Shown here: positions 7,612 through 16,176 of the stretch, in pieces
How positions within the stretch are numbered: the first letter of the stretch is position 1
Layout of the letters: each line of letters begins with the position of its first letter
NCBI GenBank assembly: GCA_030560485.1
Contig: JAKTTS010000131.1
Location: 1-32,371 of the forward strand
DNA: 32,371 nucleotides
Origin: Ascoidea tarda (nom. inval.)
Taxonomy: Eukaryota > Ascomycota > Saccharomycetes > Ascoideales > Ascoideaceae
Direction: 5' to 3'
The notes under the pieces: model-generated
The model's input: only the letters and a program-made list of their open reading frames with translations
Told to the model about the DNA's origin: nothing
The model's database searches: none
Made by a program: the position numbers and the translations under genes

Positions 7612-10600
7612 TCACACCAACACTGCCAAATTGTTGTTTTTGGCAATGGTGAGCTCTTTTTTCGCCACAAAGTCGTCCTCGTCTCGCTGGCCATCCTTTT
7701 CAGGTGCTTTTCTCTCTCTGTAAGCATCGGGCCTTGTTTTCTTGTGCTCGTCCACGATGTTTTCCACCTTTAGGTTGTCCAACTCCATCAAGGGCAATGG
7801 TGCTCGCGAAATTAGTAACCTCGACTTGAACTCGCTGATGTCTCGGATTGTCTCCCCACTAGGATAGAGATCAAGATACGATTGGTCTAATTTAGAGATA
7901 ACTGTGGGTGTAATGTCGCTCACAACGTCCTTAGCCTTGCCTTTACTCTGCTCTTGTCCTAGTTTTGACGATGCAAATAAATATCGCAAGTCTGACAAAA
8001 TACTATACACCTTATCATTCATATTAAGTATTCTCGATGGCATCTGGCTTTCCTTTCCATTACTATTATTATCCTTGTAACTTTCTTTGTAATCGTCTTT
8101 CTCATTGATATGCTTATCAATTATCTCGCTCAATCTATCATTGGAAATTATTATGTCTTTCAATAACAAAGAATTCTTTATCGCAGACTTGATGATTTTT
8201 TTGTAATTCTTAATGTTGTCCTCCTTTTTAGAACTATCGTAGTTATGCAAATGAACTGTCAACTTGGCTCGAATCGAACTCTTTGGTGAAATGTAATAAA
8301 GATAAAAATACAACAAGTCCTTTCTCGTTAAATTTTTCAAAATCTTTAAATAATCAATTAAATTGATAAAATCAAAATACCCAGACTTGATATGATTCCA
8401 ATAAAAATAATATTCCTCCCTCATGTTCTGAAACTTGATCAACAAATCATTCGAAATCTTGCCGATCAAACTTTGAAATTCATCCCTAGTCAAATTCCTC
8501 AAATAATTCTCAACAATCGTAATCAAAAACTTGTCTATTCTCGACTCCAAAAACTCAGTAGGCAATTCACTTTGAATTAACAACCTCAACCCAATTGTAG
8601 TCCTAGTTGATCTCAATCCCACTGTCATTATATACCCCAATTGCTCTCTTGTTCTTAGCTCATTAAACATCAAATCATCCATAATATCACTCAATATGTA
8701 CAACAAAACCCTCGATGTCTTATCCTCTTTAATCCCACATTGAATATAACAATCAATACACGACGATGATAATTCTCTATTAATCAATCGGAGATTATAA
8801 TTATCTCCCTGATACAATATCAACGATCTTCCCAATATCTTCTCACTAGATGTTAATGATTGATTATTTTCACAAAGATTCTTCTTTATCAATTTATTAA
8901 TTGTATTGCAGTCCTTGATAGAAAAATTCCCATAAATAAAGCACTCAAACGAAAATTGCTCAAATGGATTGTAATTCTTAAAATTATTAAACATCAATTG
9001 ATTCAACGATCGCAATTTCTCATCAATATTCCACGAATTCTCATTCAAAAGACACGATGAATAAATATCAATCTGATTAAATGGCTCAGTCAACTTGAAA
9101 TTCTTGTATATCCTTTCTAAATTACTCTTGTGTCTATCAAACTCCTTTTCACTCATACTAATATAATTATTCACACTGTTTTCAATCTTGACCAATTTTA
9201 TAATGCTCTCCAATAAATTTATCAATTTCTCATTATACCCATTAATCTGTAAATAAAATCCATTGTAACTGGGTTCAAAATTAAAATACAACCCAGATAA
9301 ATTGGCTTCATATCGTAATACCTCACAAAGCTCATTAATATACTTGATAAAAATATTGCACTTGATCGAATTGATAGGCGAATTATGTGACGATGGATTT
9401 CGAATCAATAATCCAACATATCCTTTAGGAACACTATTATTCTGCTTTAGCCATGTACGTCCAAACTCACTGCTCTCAAACAATATCGGTGGTTTATAAT
9501 TATTCAAATATTCCATTTCATCTTGCTCATCAATTAATCTTTGAGTTTCCTCACTAACTTCAGTTTGATTGTTATTATTATTATTATTATCACTTAGATT
9601 GTTCATTTGCTCATTTTTCGCTTGTAAATTTGTTGAAAATGATGAACTTGAAGCTACAATAGCCTTTCGAATATTTTCATCATATTTATAATGAAGTAAC
9701 TCTTTATCTGGTAACCTCTTAAATTCTTGTGGCAAAAATCGATTTGGTAATGGTAATGAAAAACAGCTCCCATTTTTTCTTATCATTCTAATAACCTTTC
9801 TAGAAAAGCTTTTACTTAATTTCTCAACTGAGTATCTAGTATTTAAATATGGCTCTTTTCTATAAAGATGATGCGAATTATTCTTACTAACCAACAAACA
9901 TCTAAAATTCCGAATATTAAGAAATTTATTTCCAAATTCTTTAATTTCATTTTCCCGAAATCTTTTCAATAAACATGACCCTAAAATATCCTTTCTTAAA
10001 ATAAAATTATCCTGTAATAAACTCGCTAAAGATGATGTGGTCTCAATTTCAGATATCTTTTGTCTACATTTGAATCTACCATATTCCATTATTTTCAATT
10101 CATTGTAAATCCACCTTTGAGGTTGAGTTTTTTTCAACAATTCAATATAATTAAAAACATATCCAACAACTTCATCATATCTTTTAAATCCTTCATTGGT
10201 CAATTGAATTATGATTTTAAATGAGTCATCGTTATCTGATATATGAGTTAATTCAACGCTTAATGAAGAAGCCAAACTCTCATTTTTTAAAAAGGAAATT
10301 AATGAACCATTACACTCGTGAGAAATTAAATGAATATAATACAGTGAAGGATTTGATTGATAAAATGGCCTTTGATCTGATATCGGAAAACAAATTCTTA
10401 TTTCTTGAGTATCCATAACTGGTTTGATTTTAATTATAGTCCCCAATTCATCCTTTGTAATTGGATGTTCATTATTATAGTCATAAAAAGGAAGTTGGTT
10501 GGAAATGCTTTTCAATAAACTAAAATTTTCTAAAACCAAATTCTGTAAATGATCTAGAGATTGGTTGCTCAATATAGTTAATTTCATTAATTTTGGAATA

Positions 10601-11631
10601 TAGTAATTTTTATAAAAATTCAAAGCGCATTCTTTAATGTTTATGTTATTTAATAATGGAATCTCGTGTAAAGTCTTGATATTACCATTTGAGAAATTGT
10701 GATAAGGATGATTCTTATTTGAAATTTTCTTTTCAACTTGTCTTATTTTCCAGGAATCGTTTTTAGTGATTTTAGCAAATTCGCTATCAACACTCTGAAT
10801 TTCTCTTTCAATTACACTTTTGTTGATTAATTGATTGTTAATATCATTGTTGTTAATATTATTAAAATAAGTTGAGAATTTTTTCAAGGATAATTCAAAA
10901 TTCTCATTTAGGATATCATAATGATAATTTGTTTCTTCATCAGAAGTAAAAGCATTTGATGTACCAAGGTTGTCATCGATAAAAGTTTCAAATTCATTTT
11001 CAACACTACTTGTGAATTTCACATTTGAAGAAGTATTGGACGCAGCATCTTTACCATTATTATAACTAGTCATAAACAAGACATGTTCACACAAATGAGC
11101 TAAACCAGGCAAATTGGGTGGATCTTGAAACCTACCAGCTTTAACACTCATTGAGGCAGAAGATTTTTGAGTAGTTTCGTCATGAATCAATAAAACCTCA
11201 AGACCATTTTTAAGTTGAATGATTCTGTAAGATCGATTGTCAACATCAGGCTTTGATATGTCATCAATAATTTTCTTGATTCTTGGATCTGGTGGTGGGT
11301 CTTCAACAATGCTAAAATTTATAGGATTGGTTGAGTAAAATCTTTTAAAAGGGATAGGCAAAGAAGACGAAAAATAGTTCTGATGATGAAATGGGTTGTT
11401 TTTAATTGAAAATTTGTTTAAATTGTAGTAAAAGTGTCTTTGGGTCTTGATATCTAGTCTATTACTTCTGTTACTAGGATAATAATTGCTTGAATTGAGA
11501 TTGTAATTGAGCTTAGTTGGAGTTTCTTTTATGTTTTTTAGAAGGGAGGATGCATAGAATGGCACACTCTTAATTATAGGTAACAAGTATAATATAGAAG
11601 TTGAATGATGATTTAGGATGCTGAGAGACAT
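7612..11631 (-). CDS. STE23: STE23-like insulinase-family (M16A) zinc metalloprotease
   Basis: A large (1339 aa) inverzincin protease. Ste23 and its paralogue Axl1 process the a-factor pheromone precursor; Ste23 orthologues also degrade small peptides. The zinc site is present: HLCEH at 179-183 and the third ligand Glu284 in EREIQSVDSEF. Long blocks parallel yeast Ste23 (KHPYH-like NHPYHNFSNGNIKTL, LMKLTIL, ELLKKTQPQRWIYNEL, RTREQLGYIM, LLIQSELPTEFLESRI). The N-terminus is Ser/Asn/Arg-rich and includes FKRFYSTNP, like the RYYTTNP region of Ste23. It is about 310 residues longer than yeast Ste23, with an insert between HxxEH and the third ligand, Asn-rich loops and a charged C-terminal extension. 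HLCEH and SNAFT are also Axl1-like, so STE23 versus a pre-duplication STE23/AXL1 type is open. Confidence 0.88.
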   Translation of the reverse strand: MSLSILNHHSTSILYLLPIIKSVPFYASSLLKNIKETPTKLNYNLNSSNYYPSNRSNRLDIKTQRHFYYNLNKFSIKNNPFHHQNYFSSSLPIPFKRFYSTNPINFSIVEDPPPDPRIKKIIDDISKPDVDNRSYRIIQLKNGLEVLLIHDETTQKSSASMSVKAGRFQDPPNLPGLAHLCEHVLFMTSYNNGKDAASNTSSNVKFTSSVENEFETFIDDNLGTSNAFTSDEETNYHYDILNENFELSLKKFSTYFNNINNNDINNQLINKSVIEREIQSVDSEFAKITKNDSWKIRQVEKKISNKNHPYHNFSNGNIKTLHEIPLLNNINIKECALNFYKNYYIPKLMKLTILSNQSLDHLQNLVLENFSLLKSISNQLPFYDYNNEHPITKDELGTIIKIKPVMDTQEIRICFPISDQRPFYQSNPSLYYIHLISHECNGSLISFLKNESLASSLSVELTHISDNDDSFKIIIQLTNEGFKRYDEVVGYVFNYIELLKKTQPQRWIYNELKIMEYGRFKCRQKISEIETTSSLASLLQDNFILRKDILGSCLLKRFRENEIKEFGNKFLNIRNFRCLLVSKNNSHHLYRKEPYLNTRYSVEKLSKSFSRKVIRMIRKNGSCFSLPLPNRFLPQEFKRLPDKELLHYKYDENIRKAIVASSSSFSTNLQAKNEQMNNLSDNNNNNNNQTEVSEETQRLIDEQDEMEYLNNYKPPILFESSEFGRTWLKQNNSVPKGYVGLLIRNPSSHNSPINSIKCNIFIKYINELCEVLRYEANLSGLYFNFEPSYNGFYLQINGYNEKLINLLESIIKLVKIENSVNNYISMSEKEFDRHKSNLERIYKNFKLTEPFNQIDIYSSCLLNENSWNIDEKLRSLNQLMFNNFKNYNPFEQFSFECFIYGNFSIKDCNTINKLIKKNLCENNQSLTSSEKILGRSLILYQGDNYNLRLINRELSSSCIDCYIQCGIKEDKTSRVLLYILSDIMDDLMFNELRTREQLGYIMTVGLRSTRTTIGLRLLIQSELPTEFLESRIDKFLITIVENYLRNLTRDEFQSLIGKISNDLLIKFQNMREEYYFYWNHIKSGYFDFINLIDYLKILKNLTRKDLLYFYLYYISPKSSIRAKLTVHLHNYDSSKKEDNIKNYKKIIKSAIKNSLLLKDIIISNDRLSEIIDKHINEKDDYKESYKDNNSNGKESQMPSRILNMNDKVYSILSDLRYLFASSKLGQEQSKGKAKDVVSDITPTVISKLDQSYLDLYPSGETIRDISEFKSRLLISRAPLPLMELDNLKVENIVDEHKKTRPDAYRERKAPEKDGQRDEDDFVAKKELTIAKNNNLAVLV

Positions 11632-12624
11632 TTGAGTATGGTACAGGAAAGATTGGCTGGATCTCTTATATGTGGTTCTTTATTTGCAATTTGATATTAG
11701 GTATTGTTTTTTTATATTTGTACAGGTTTTAGTATGAAAATGAAAAGAGATGAAAAGATAATTTATATACAGTAGAGGTTATATTATAAGTGATATATTA
11801 TACTAGAATATCTAGAATAGTAGAAACATGAATAGTAAAATCTACTATTTCAATGTGAAAGACTTTGAGTATAATACAATATAGTATGATAAGATCGATT
11901 ATTTTAAAGAATAGTGATAAAATAACTTAAGTTAAGTAAATTGGGTAGATTCTTATTATTATATTACAATTTTTCTATAGTTAAATGAATAATGCATTTA
12001 TAATACGAATCAGTTTTTTTTTAAAACGGTATAAATAAAAATAGTCAAAATTTTTAATGCCCCAGTGGTTTTCATGTCCAAAATAGATATTTAACAGATA
12101 GATTTAGCAAGATCAATTAGAATGACGAAAATGATGAATCACAAGTTATTATCAGTTCATGGAAAACTAATATTATCAGTTGATTAAAGGGACGAGAGCC
12201 CAAAGGTAATCAGTTGTCTCTGAGCAAATTCAAAGAGCAAATTGGCAGTTCTGTCAATTACAAAACAAATAAAATATGCCTCACTAATCTACAAATAACA
12301 GCATCAGAACTGAGCAGCATGCTTCTCCTGGCATAGCTTCGACGTGGAAGGATTTGACACATCCTTTATGTCTCTGAAAAATCTGTCAGCAAAAGAAGCA
12401 AATGCAGATGCATGCGTGAAATGCAATCCCTGAAGGGGATGCGTTTAGGCTGCATGGTTTACAATCCACAGCACTGGATCTGCACCCACCTGACCTTTTG
12501 TTTTTGCTGCTTCAAATTAACAGCTGAAGCAACAGCTGGGGATTGTTTACCATCGCAGACATCGTCACTAATAGGATAAGGAATCAAGAGATAATCGGAT
12601 AGCCCCAATAGAAATAAATCGAAC
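11632..12624. other. Divergent promoter region STE23 / V-ATPase f subunit
   Basis: The STE23 side (11632-12180) is AT-rich with ATAGTA-like short repeats. The side next to the f-subunit gene (12180-12560) is GC-richer and contains CAGCTG and GCATGC palindromic words. I found no open frame or RNA gene. Confidence 0.55.
11762..11769 (-). promoter_or_regulatory. TATA box of STE23
   Basis: TATATAAA on the minus strand, about 131 bp upstream of the STE23 ATG. Confidence 0.45.
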
Positions 12625-13145
12625 ATGAAGCCAGTTGTTTCTGTGTGTATTTGATGTCAATTGAAATTGAAGTCACTGAAATGATTGAAGCAATTGATAT
12701 CCATTGAAGTTAAGATTCACCCAAATGCTACGAATTGTTACTAACACTAGTGAAATTTATTGTTAATCAAGCCATTTAAAGCTTACTTTTGCACAGTTGT
12801 ATCTGCTTTTGGTATTGTTATATTGACAGTATTGGGTTATTTGTTCTATACCGGTCATGAATCAATGATGGGTTCAACATCTGATCCTGAGAATGGAAAA
12901 GAGTAAGTATTATTGTTATTATTAGTATCACTACTGTGAGTTGGTTTTTTCCAGTGTGTTTGGAGAATGGTTGAAATACTAACTGATGTTTTAACTTTTT
13001 TATTTTTTTGCTTTCATCCATTTTTCATTTCAATAGAGTTGCTAAAACATTATGGACTACTGCTGTTGTTTACCTTGGATTTTTACTATTTTGCGGTTTT
13101 CAGATCGCTGTGATTAATAAAAATAATTCGGTTCAATTGCACTGA
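12625..13145 (+). CDS. YPR170W-B: V-ATPase Vo subunit f (YPR170W-B / RNase K family), three exons
   Basis: Exons 12625-12642, 12772-12902 and 13037-13145 encode 85 aa, the same length as S. cerevisiae YPR170W-B, identified as subunit f of the membrane sector of the vacuolar proton pump and related to animal ribonuclease kappa. Hallmarks: start MKPVVS (yeast MRPVVS), KAYFCTVVSAFG (yeast KAWCCTVLSAFG), LFYTGHESMMGSTSDPENG (yeast HESFVGSINDPEDG), VVYLGFLLFCGFQ in the second membrane helix, and VQL near the end. Two transmembrane helices are evident (about 11-31 and 56-76). Exons 2 and 3 are secure. The 18-nt first exon rests on the MKPVVS match, exact length agreement and a branch site, but its donor is unusual (GTGTGT). 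There is no in-frame CTG. Confidence 0.88.
12643..12771 (+). other. f-subunit intron 1 (non-standard donor)
   Basis: A 129-nt phase-0 intron inferred from protein alignment: donor GTGTGT, perfect branch site TACTAAC at 12739-12745, acceptor AAG 27 nt beyond the branch A. The later CACAG at 12792-12796 is in fact coding (Cys-Thr-Val) by comparison with the yeast protein. Confidence 0.7.
12903..13036 (+). other. f-subunit intron 2
   Basis: A 134-nt intron with donor GTAAGT, branch site TACTAAC at 12978-12984, a T-rich stretch and acceptor ATAG. It splits a Glu codon (GA|A), and its removal joins DPENGK to EVAKTLW in frame. Confidence 0.92.
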
Positions 13146-13591
13146 TTTTCAAGTTGTTACATACACAATTTCATTTTTAAGCCCTAATAAACAATGTTTT
13201 GAATGATAGAAAGACTCCTCTTTTGAGAATCGAGCCATGGCCAATGTTTCCTTTACTTGTCAGCCAATGAAAACACGGCATATTTCTATTTGTCATCTTT
13301 TTCAAACTCGAACGCCATGTCTGTGGAGCACCTGTTTAGGATAATAACCTCATATACCAATCCAGTCAATATGGTTACGTTTAGATTGTTTACTGCTGTG
13401 TTTTTTTATTCTATTACATGGAAATGATCGATTTCAAAAGGTTGGACATTGTAAAGTTTGTAGTTTGGACGTAATTAATAATCTGAAAGAAAAAAGAACA
13501 TTGGACAAGTAAATTCCCCGAGCATTTTCTAGTCAACAACATTTTTTCTTAAACTCAGCTAATGATTATTATTATTATTCATTCGCTAAGG

Positions 13592-13596
13592 AGGGG
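13592..13596 (+). promoter_or_regulatory. Candidate stress response element (AGGGG)
   Basis: AGGGG, the core of the Msn2/Msn4-type STRE, lies in a run of Gs about 145 bp upstream of CCP1 and just before its TATA box. It would fit stress induction of a peroxide-scavenging gene, but one 5-bp match is weak evidence. Confidence 0.3.
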
Positions 13597-13608
13597 GATT
13601 AAGAAAAA

Positions 13609-13616
13609 TATATAAG
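13609..13616 (+). promoter_or_regulatory. TATA box of CCP1
   Basis: TATATAAG about 125 bp upstream of the CCP1 start codon. Confidence 0.5.
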
Positions 13617-13738
13617 TGTAGGAAAATCCGTTTAAATTGGTTATTTCTCAATTTTTATTTGTTTCTTTTATAGTCTTGCTTGTTTTTTTATTATTTTATT
13701 ATTTTATTATTTTATTTGAGTAGTCGATTAATATAATT

Positions 13739-13901
13739 ATGGCAACACTTAATCCTTTATTTTTATCATCATTCAAGTCTGGTTCAAAGAAATATGTATA
13801 TTCATTTGCCGGACTAGCTGCAACTACTGTCTTTGCAGTTGCATATAATGAAAATGAAAAACGTTCTTATAATCAATATAAGTTCAATAACAACTATAGT
13901 A

Positions 13902-13949
<48 letters not shown>

Positions 13950-14917
13950 GTAATAGTAATAGTAATAGTAATAATAACTTATTTAAAGCAGGATTTTTTG
14001 GATTTGGAGCAGCAAGTTCACCAATTATTTCAAGCTGGCTTGCTACTGAAACCACACATACATTTGATGATTATCAAAAGATATATAATCAAATTGCCAC
14101 GAAAATACAAGAAGAAGATGAATGGGATGGAGGTATTGGATTTGGGCCGATATTGGTTCGATTAGCCTGGCATTTATCTGGGTCTTATGATAAAGACGAT
14201 TATTCGGGTACTAAAGGAGGATCATATGGGGGTACAATGCGTCATAAATATGAGGCTAAAGATGGTGGAAATAATGGTTTGGTTCATGCTCGAAGTTTTT
14301 TGAACAAGATCAAACAAGATAATCCATTTGTTTCAACGGGCGATTTATATACCCTTGCGGGAATAGTTGCAATTCAAGAGATGAATGGGCCCAAAATTGG
14401 ATGGAGAGCGGGCAGAAAGGATTTACCACCAAAGAACCAACCACCTCATGGCAGATTACCAAATGCTACACAAGGTGCCGAACATGTTCGAGCAGTGTTT
14501 AATAGAATGGGGTTTAATGATGAAGAAATGGTTGCATTAATTGGAGTTGGACATGCTATTGGTAGATGTCATAAGGAGAATTCAGGATTTACAGGGCCAT
14601 GGACCTTTTCGCCCAACATGGTTACCAATGAGTTTTTCAAGTTGATTTTAAATGAAAGATGGGAGATCAAACAACATTATGATGGAAATACGCAATTTGA
14701 GGATTCGAAGACACATTCATTAATGATGTTGCCAACAGACATGGCGTTGATATTTGATCCAAACTTTAAGAAAATCAGTGAGATTTATTCAAAAAATGAA
14801 AAGTTATTGTTTAAAGATTTCGCAAATGCATTTAGGAAATTATTGGAACTAGGGATTGAATTTCCAAAGGACACACCAACATGGTATTTCAAGACTTTAG
14901 ACGAACAAGACGACTAA
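13739..14917 (+). CDS. CCP1: CCP1, mitochondrial cytochrome c peroxidase
   Basis: A haem peroxidase of the mitochondrial intermembrane space that reduces hydrogen peroxide with electrons from ferrocytochrome c. The class I active site is intact: distal RLAWH (Arg141, Trp144, His145), proximal His272 in GHAIGRCH, the radical-forming Trp288 in SGFTGPW exactly 16 residues later (His175/Trp191 in yeast), and Asp334 in MLPTD (yeast Asp235). The N-terminus is a bipartite presequence: basic residues, a hydrophobic stretch at about 20-36, then a long Asn/Ser tract (about 50-80) encoded by AAT and AGT repeats, before the mature enzyme. The length is 392 aa against 361 in yeast, mostly from the Asn tract. 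In S. cerevisiae, PAM17 and CCP1 are neighbours. Confidence 0.97.
13898..13980 (+). repeat. (AAT)n/(AGTAAT)n microsatellite coding poly-Asn in CCP1
   Basis: A pure AAT tract followed by AGTAAT units, in frame, encoding Asn then Ser-Asn repeats in the presequence/linker of CCP1. It is likely polymorphic in length between strains. Confidence 0.9.
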
Positions 14918-15826
14918 GGATGAGCATATAAATGAGATAATGATATTAGCTAATATAAAATAAATAATTACGATTATATAAAAAAATTAATATGTACAAA
15001 TACTGATATATTTACATGGGACATGGGACTGCATTTTGAATTGATTATGACCGTGAAGTTTGACATATCAACGGCCGAAATCAGCCAATGAGAGACCGTA
15101 GAAAAGTAATCGTGGTGGGACTGAGACGATAAGGTACCATGAGGTGCCGTAAGGTGTTTTAAACTGTTGCCTACAATAGGGCTCTAATAACAGCACTGTC
15201 TTATCTGGAGATAGAAAAAAAGAAACTGTGCCAAAAGATGGAAAAAACTAGAATTATTATTTAACTATTTATAGAGTAAACTCTAAAAAATAATTTTAGA
15301 TCAAAAGGATAAACAGTGGGAAGTTAATTACTTTGTTTTGGATTTTAAACGGATAGTATCACTATTTGGGCCCAAATTAGATTAGTAATAGATAAGAAAT
15401 ATGGATAATTGATTTAAAAACAAGATGGCAAATTTTTTTTAGGAGAGAATGAATGATTTGTTGAGATTTCAATGATTAAAGTTGCAACTACAGTTATTGA
15501 GAAGTAGAAAAAGCCCAAAATTTATATTGAGATAAAGAACTGAAAAATTGTGAGAATTAAAAGAAAACCATTCTATAAATGTAATAAAAAAATTAAAGAT
15601 TAAGTTTTAAAATTATTGGAAGGCCAACCAAAAAAAGGAGATTCAAAAAAGAAAAGGAACAATAAAAATGAAAAGAAAAAATAAAAGTATAACTGAAAAA
15701 GGTAGCAAGAAAATTATTAAATAAAACCCGTATGATACAAACTTATTAAATTATAACTAATTTTGTTTTTTTAATATTGAAAATATTAAAAAGTATTATA
15801 TTGATAATTTGAATGTATTAATGAAC
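14918..15826. other. Convergent intergenic region CCP1 / small GPI-type gene
   Basis: About 900 bp, A-rich on the + strand from 15190 onward, with many short poly-A runs and AATAAA words. A GC-richer patch lies at about 15040-15180. I recognise no coding or structured RNA gene. Confidence 0.55.
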
Positions 15827-15997
15827 TTATAATAATAAAGCTACACCAGCAACAGCAACAGCACCTAAGAGAGCTGGTTTGACGCCAGAAGCACCAGAAT
15901 CTGCTGGAACAGTGTCATTTGTAGCATTAGAAGAGTTTAAGGCTTTGACGGAAGCAACAGCGGCTAAGGAGGCAACTAAGACTTGTTTGAATTGCAT
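15827..15997 (-). CDS. Small secreted protein, probably GPI-anchored (56 aa)
   Basis: A short frame, easily missed, but with full protein logic. It has a signal peptide (MQFKQVLVASLAAVASVKA, cleavage expected after VKA), a short Ser/Asn/Thr-rich middle with two N-glycosylation sequons (NSS, NAT), then a small-residue stretch with candidate omega sites (SGASG) and a hydrophobic C-terminus ending GVALLL. Such an arrangement is typical of tiny GPI cell-wall/plasma-membrane proteins of yeasts; the MQF start and AGxALLL end are seen in many of them. Codon use is strongly biased (GCT, GTT, GCC, TTA), suggesting high expression. A TATA element lies at 16169-16176. The function is unknown. Confidence 0.82.
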   Translation of the reverse strand: MQFKQVLVASLAAVASVKALNSSNATNDTVPADSGASGVKPALLGAVAVAGVALLL

Positions 15998-16168
15998 TGT
16001 GAATTATTGTGTAAAGTGGAAGTGTAAGGTCAAAAGACAAAGATCAACAGAATAACTGATAGATTGATTTAATGATATAGTAAAAGAACTGTATTCTAAT
16101 GGTTGGAAGAGAAGATAATTTGTAGATAATAAGAAAACAAGTAGAAGTAAAACAAGAGAAATGCGAGG

Positions 16169-16176
16169 TATTTATA
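16169..16176 (-). promoter_or_regulatory. TATA box of the small GPI-type gene
   Basis: TATAAATA on the minus strand, about 172 bp upstream of the ATG at 15997. Confidence 0.5.

Larger units (their letters stand above)
13146..13738. other. CCP1 promoter region
   Basis: About 590 bp of mixed composition with a stress-type AGGGG element (13592-13596), a TATA element and four TTATTTTA-type repeats at about 13685-13718 just before the ATG. I see no gene. Confidence 0.55.

Noticed and set aside
8262-8282. tRNA T-arm-like word (GCTCGAATCGAAC)
   Set aside because: It lies inside the STE23 coding frame and no cloverleaf arms surround it. I found no tRNA elsewhere in the window.
12643-12796. Alternative f-subunit splice using GTATTT donor and CACAG acceptor
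   Set aside because: It keeps frame but deletes the conserved KAxxCT segment. The AAG acceptor at 12771 keeps it and gives the exact family length.
13833-14165. 110-codon frame rich in Ile/Val over CCP1
   Set aside because: A +1 shadow of the AAT repeat (ATA/ATT codons) inside CCP1.
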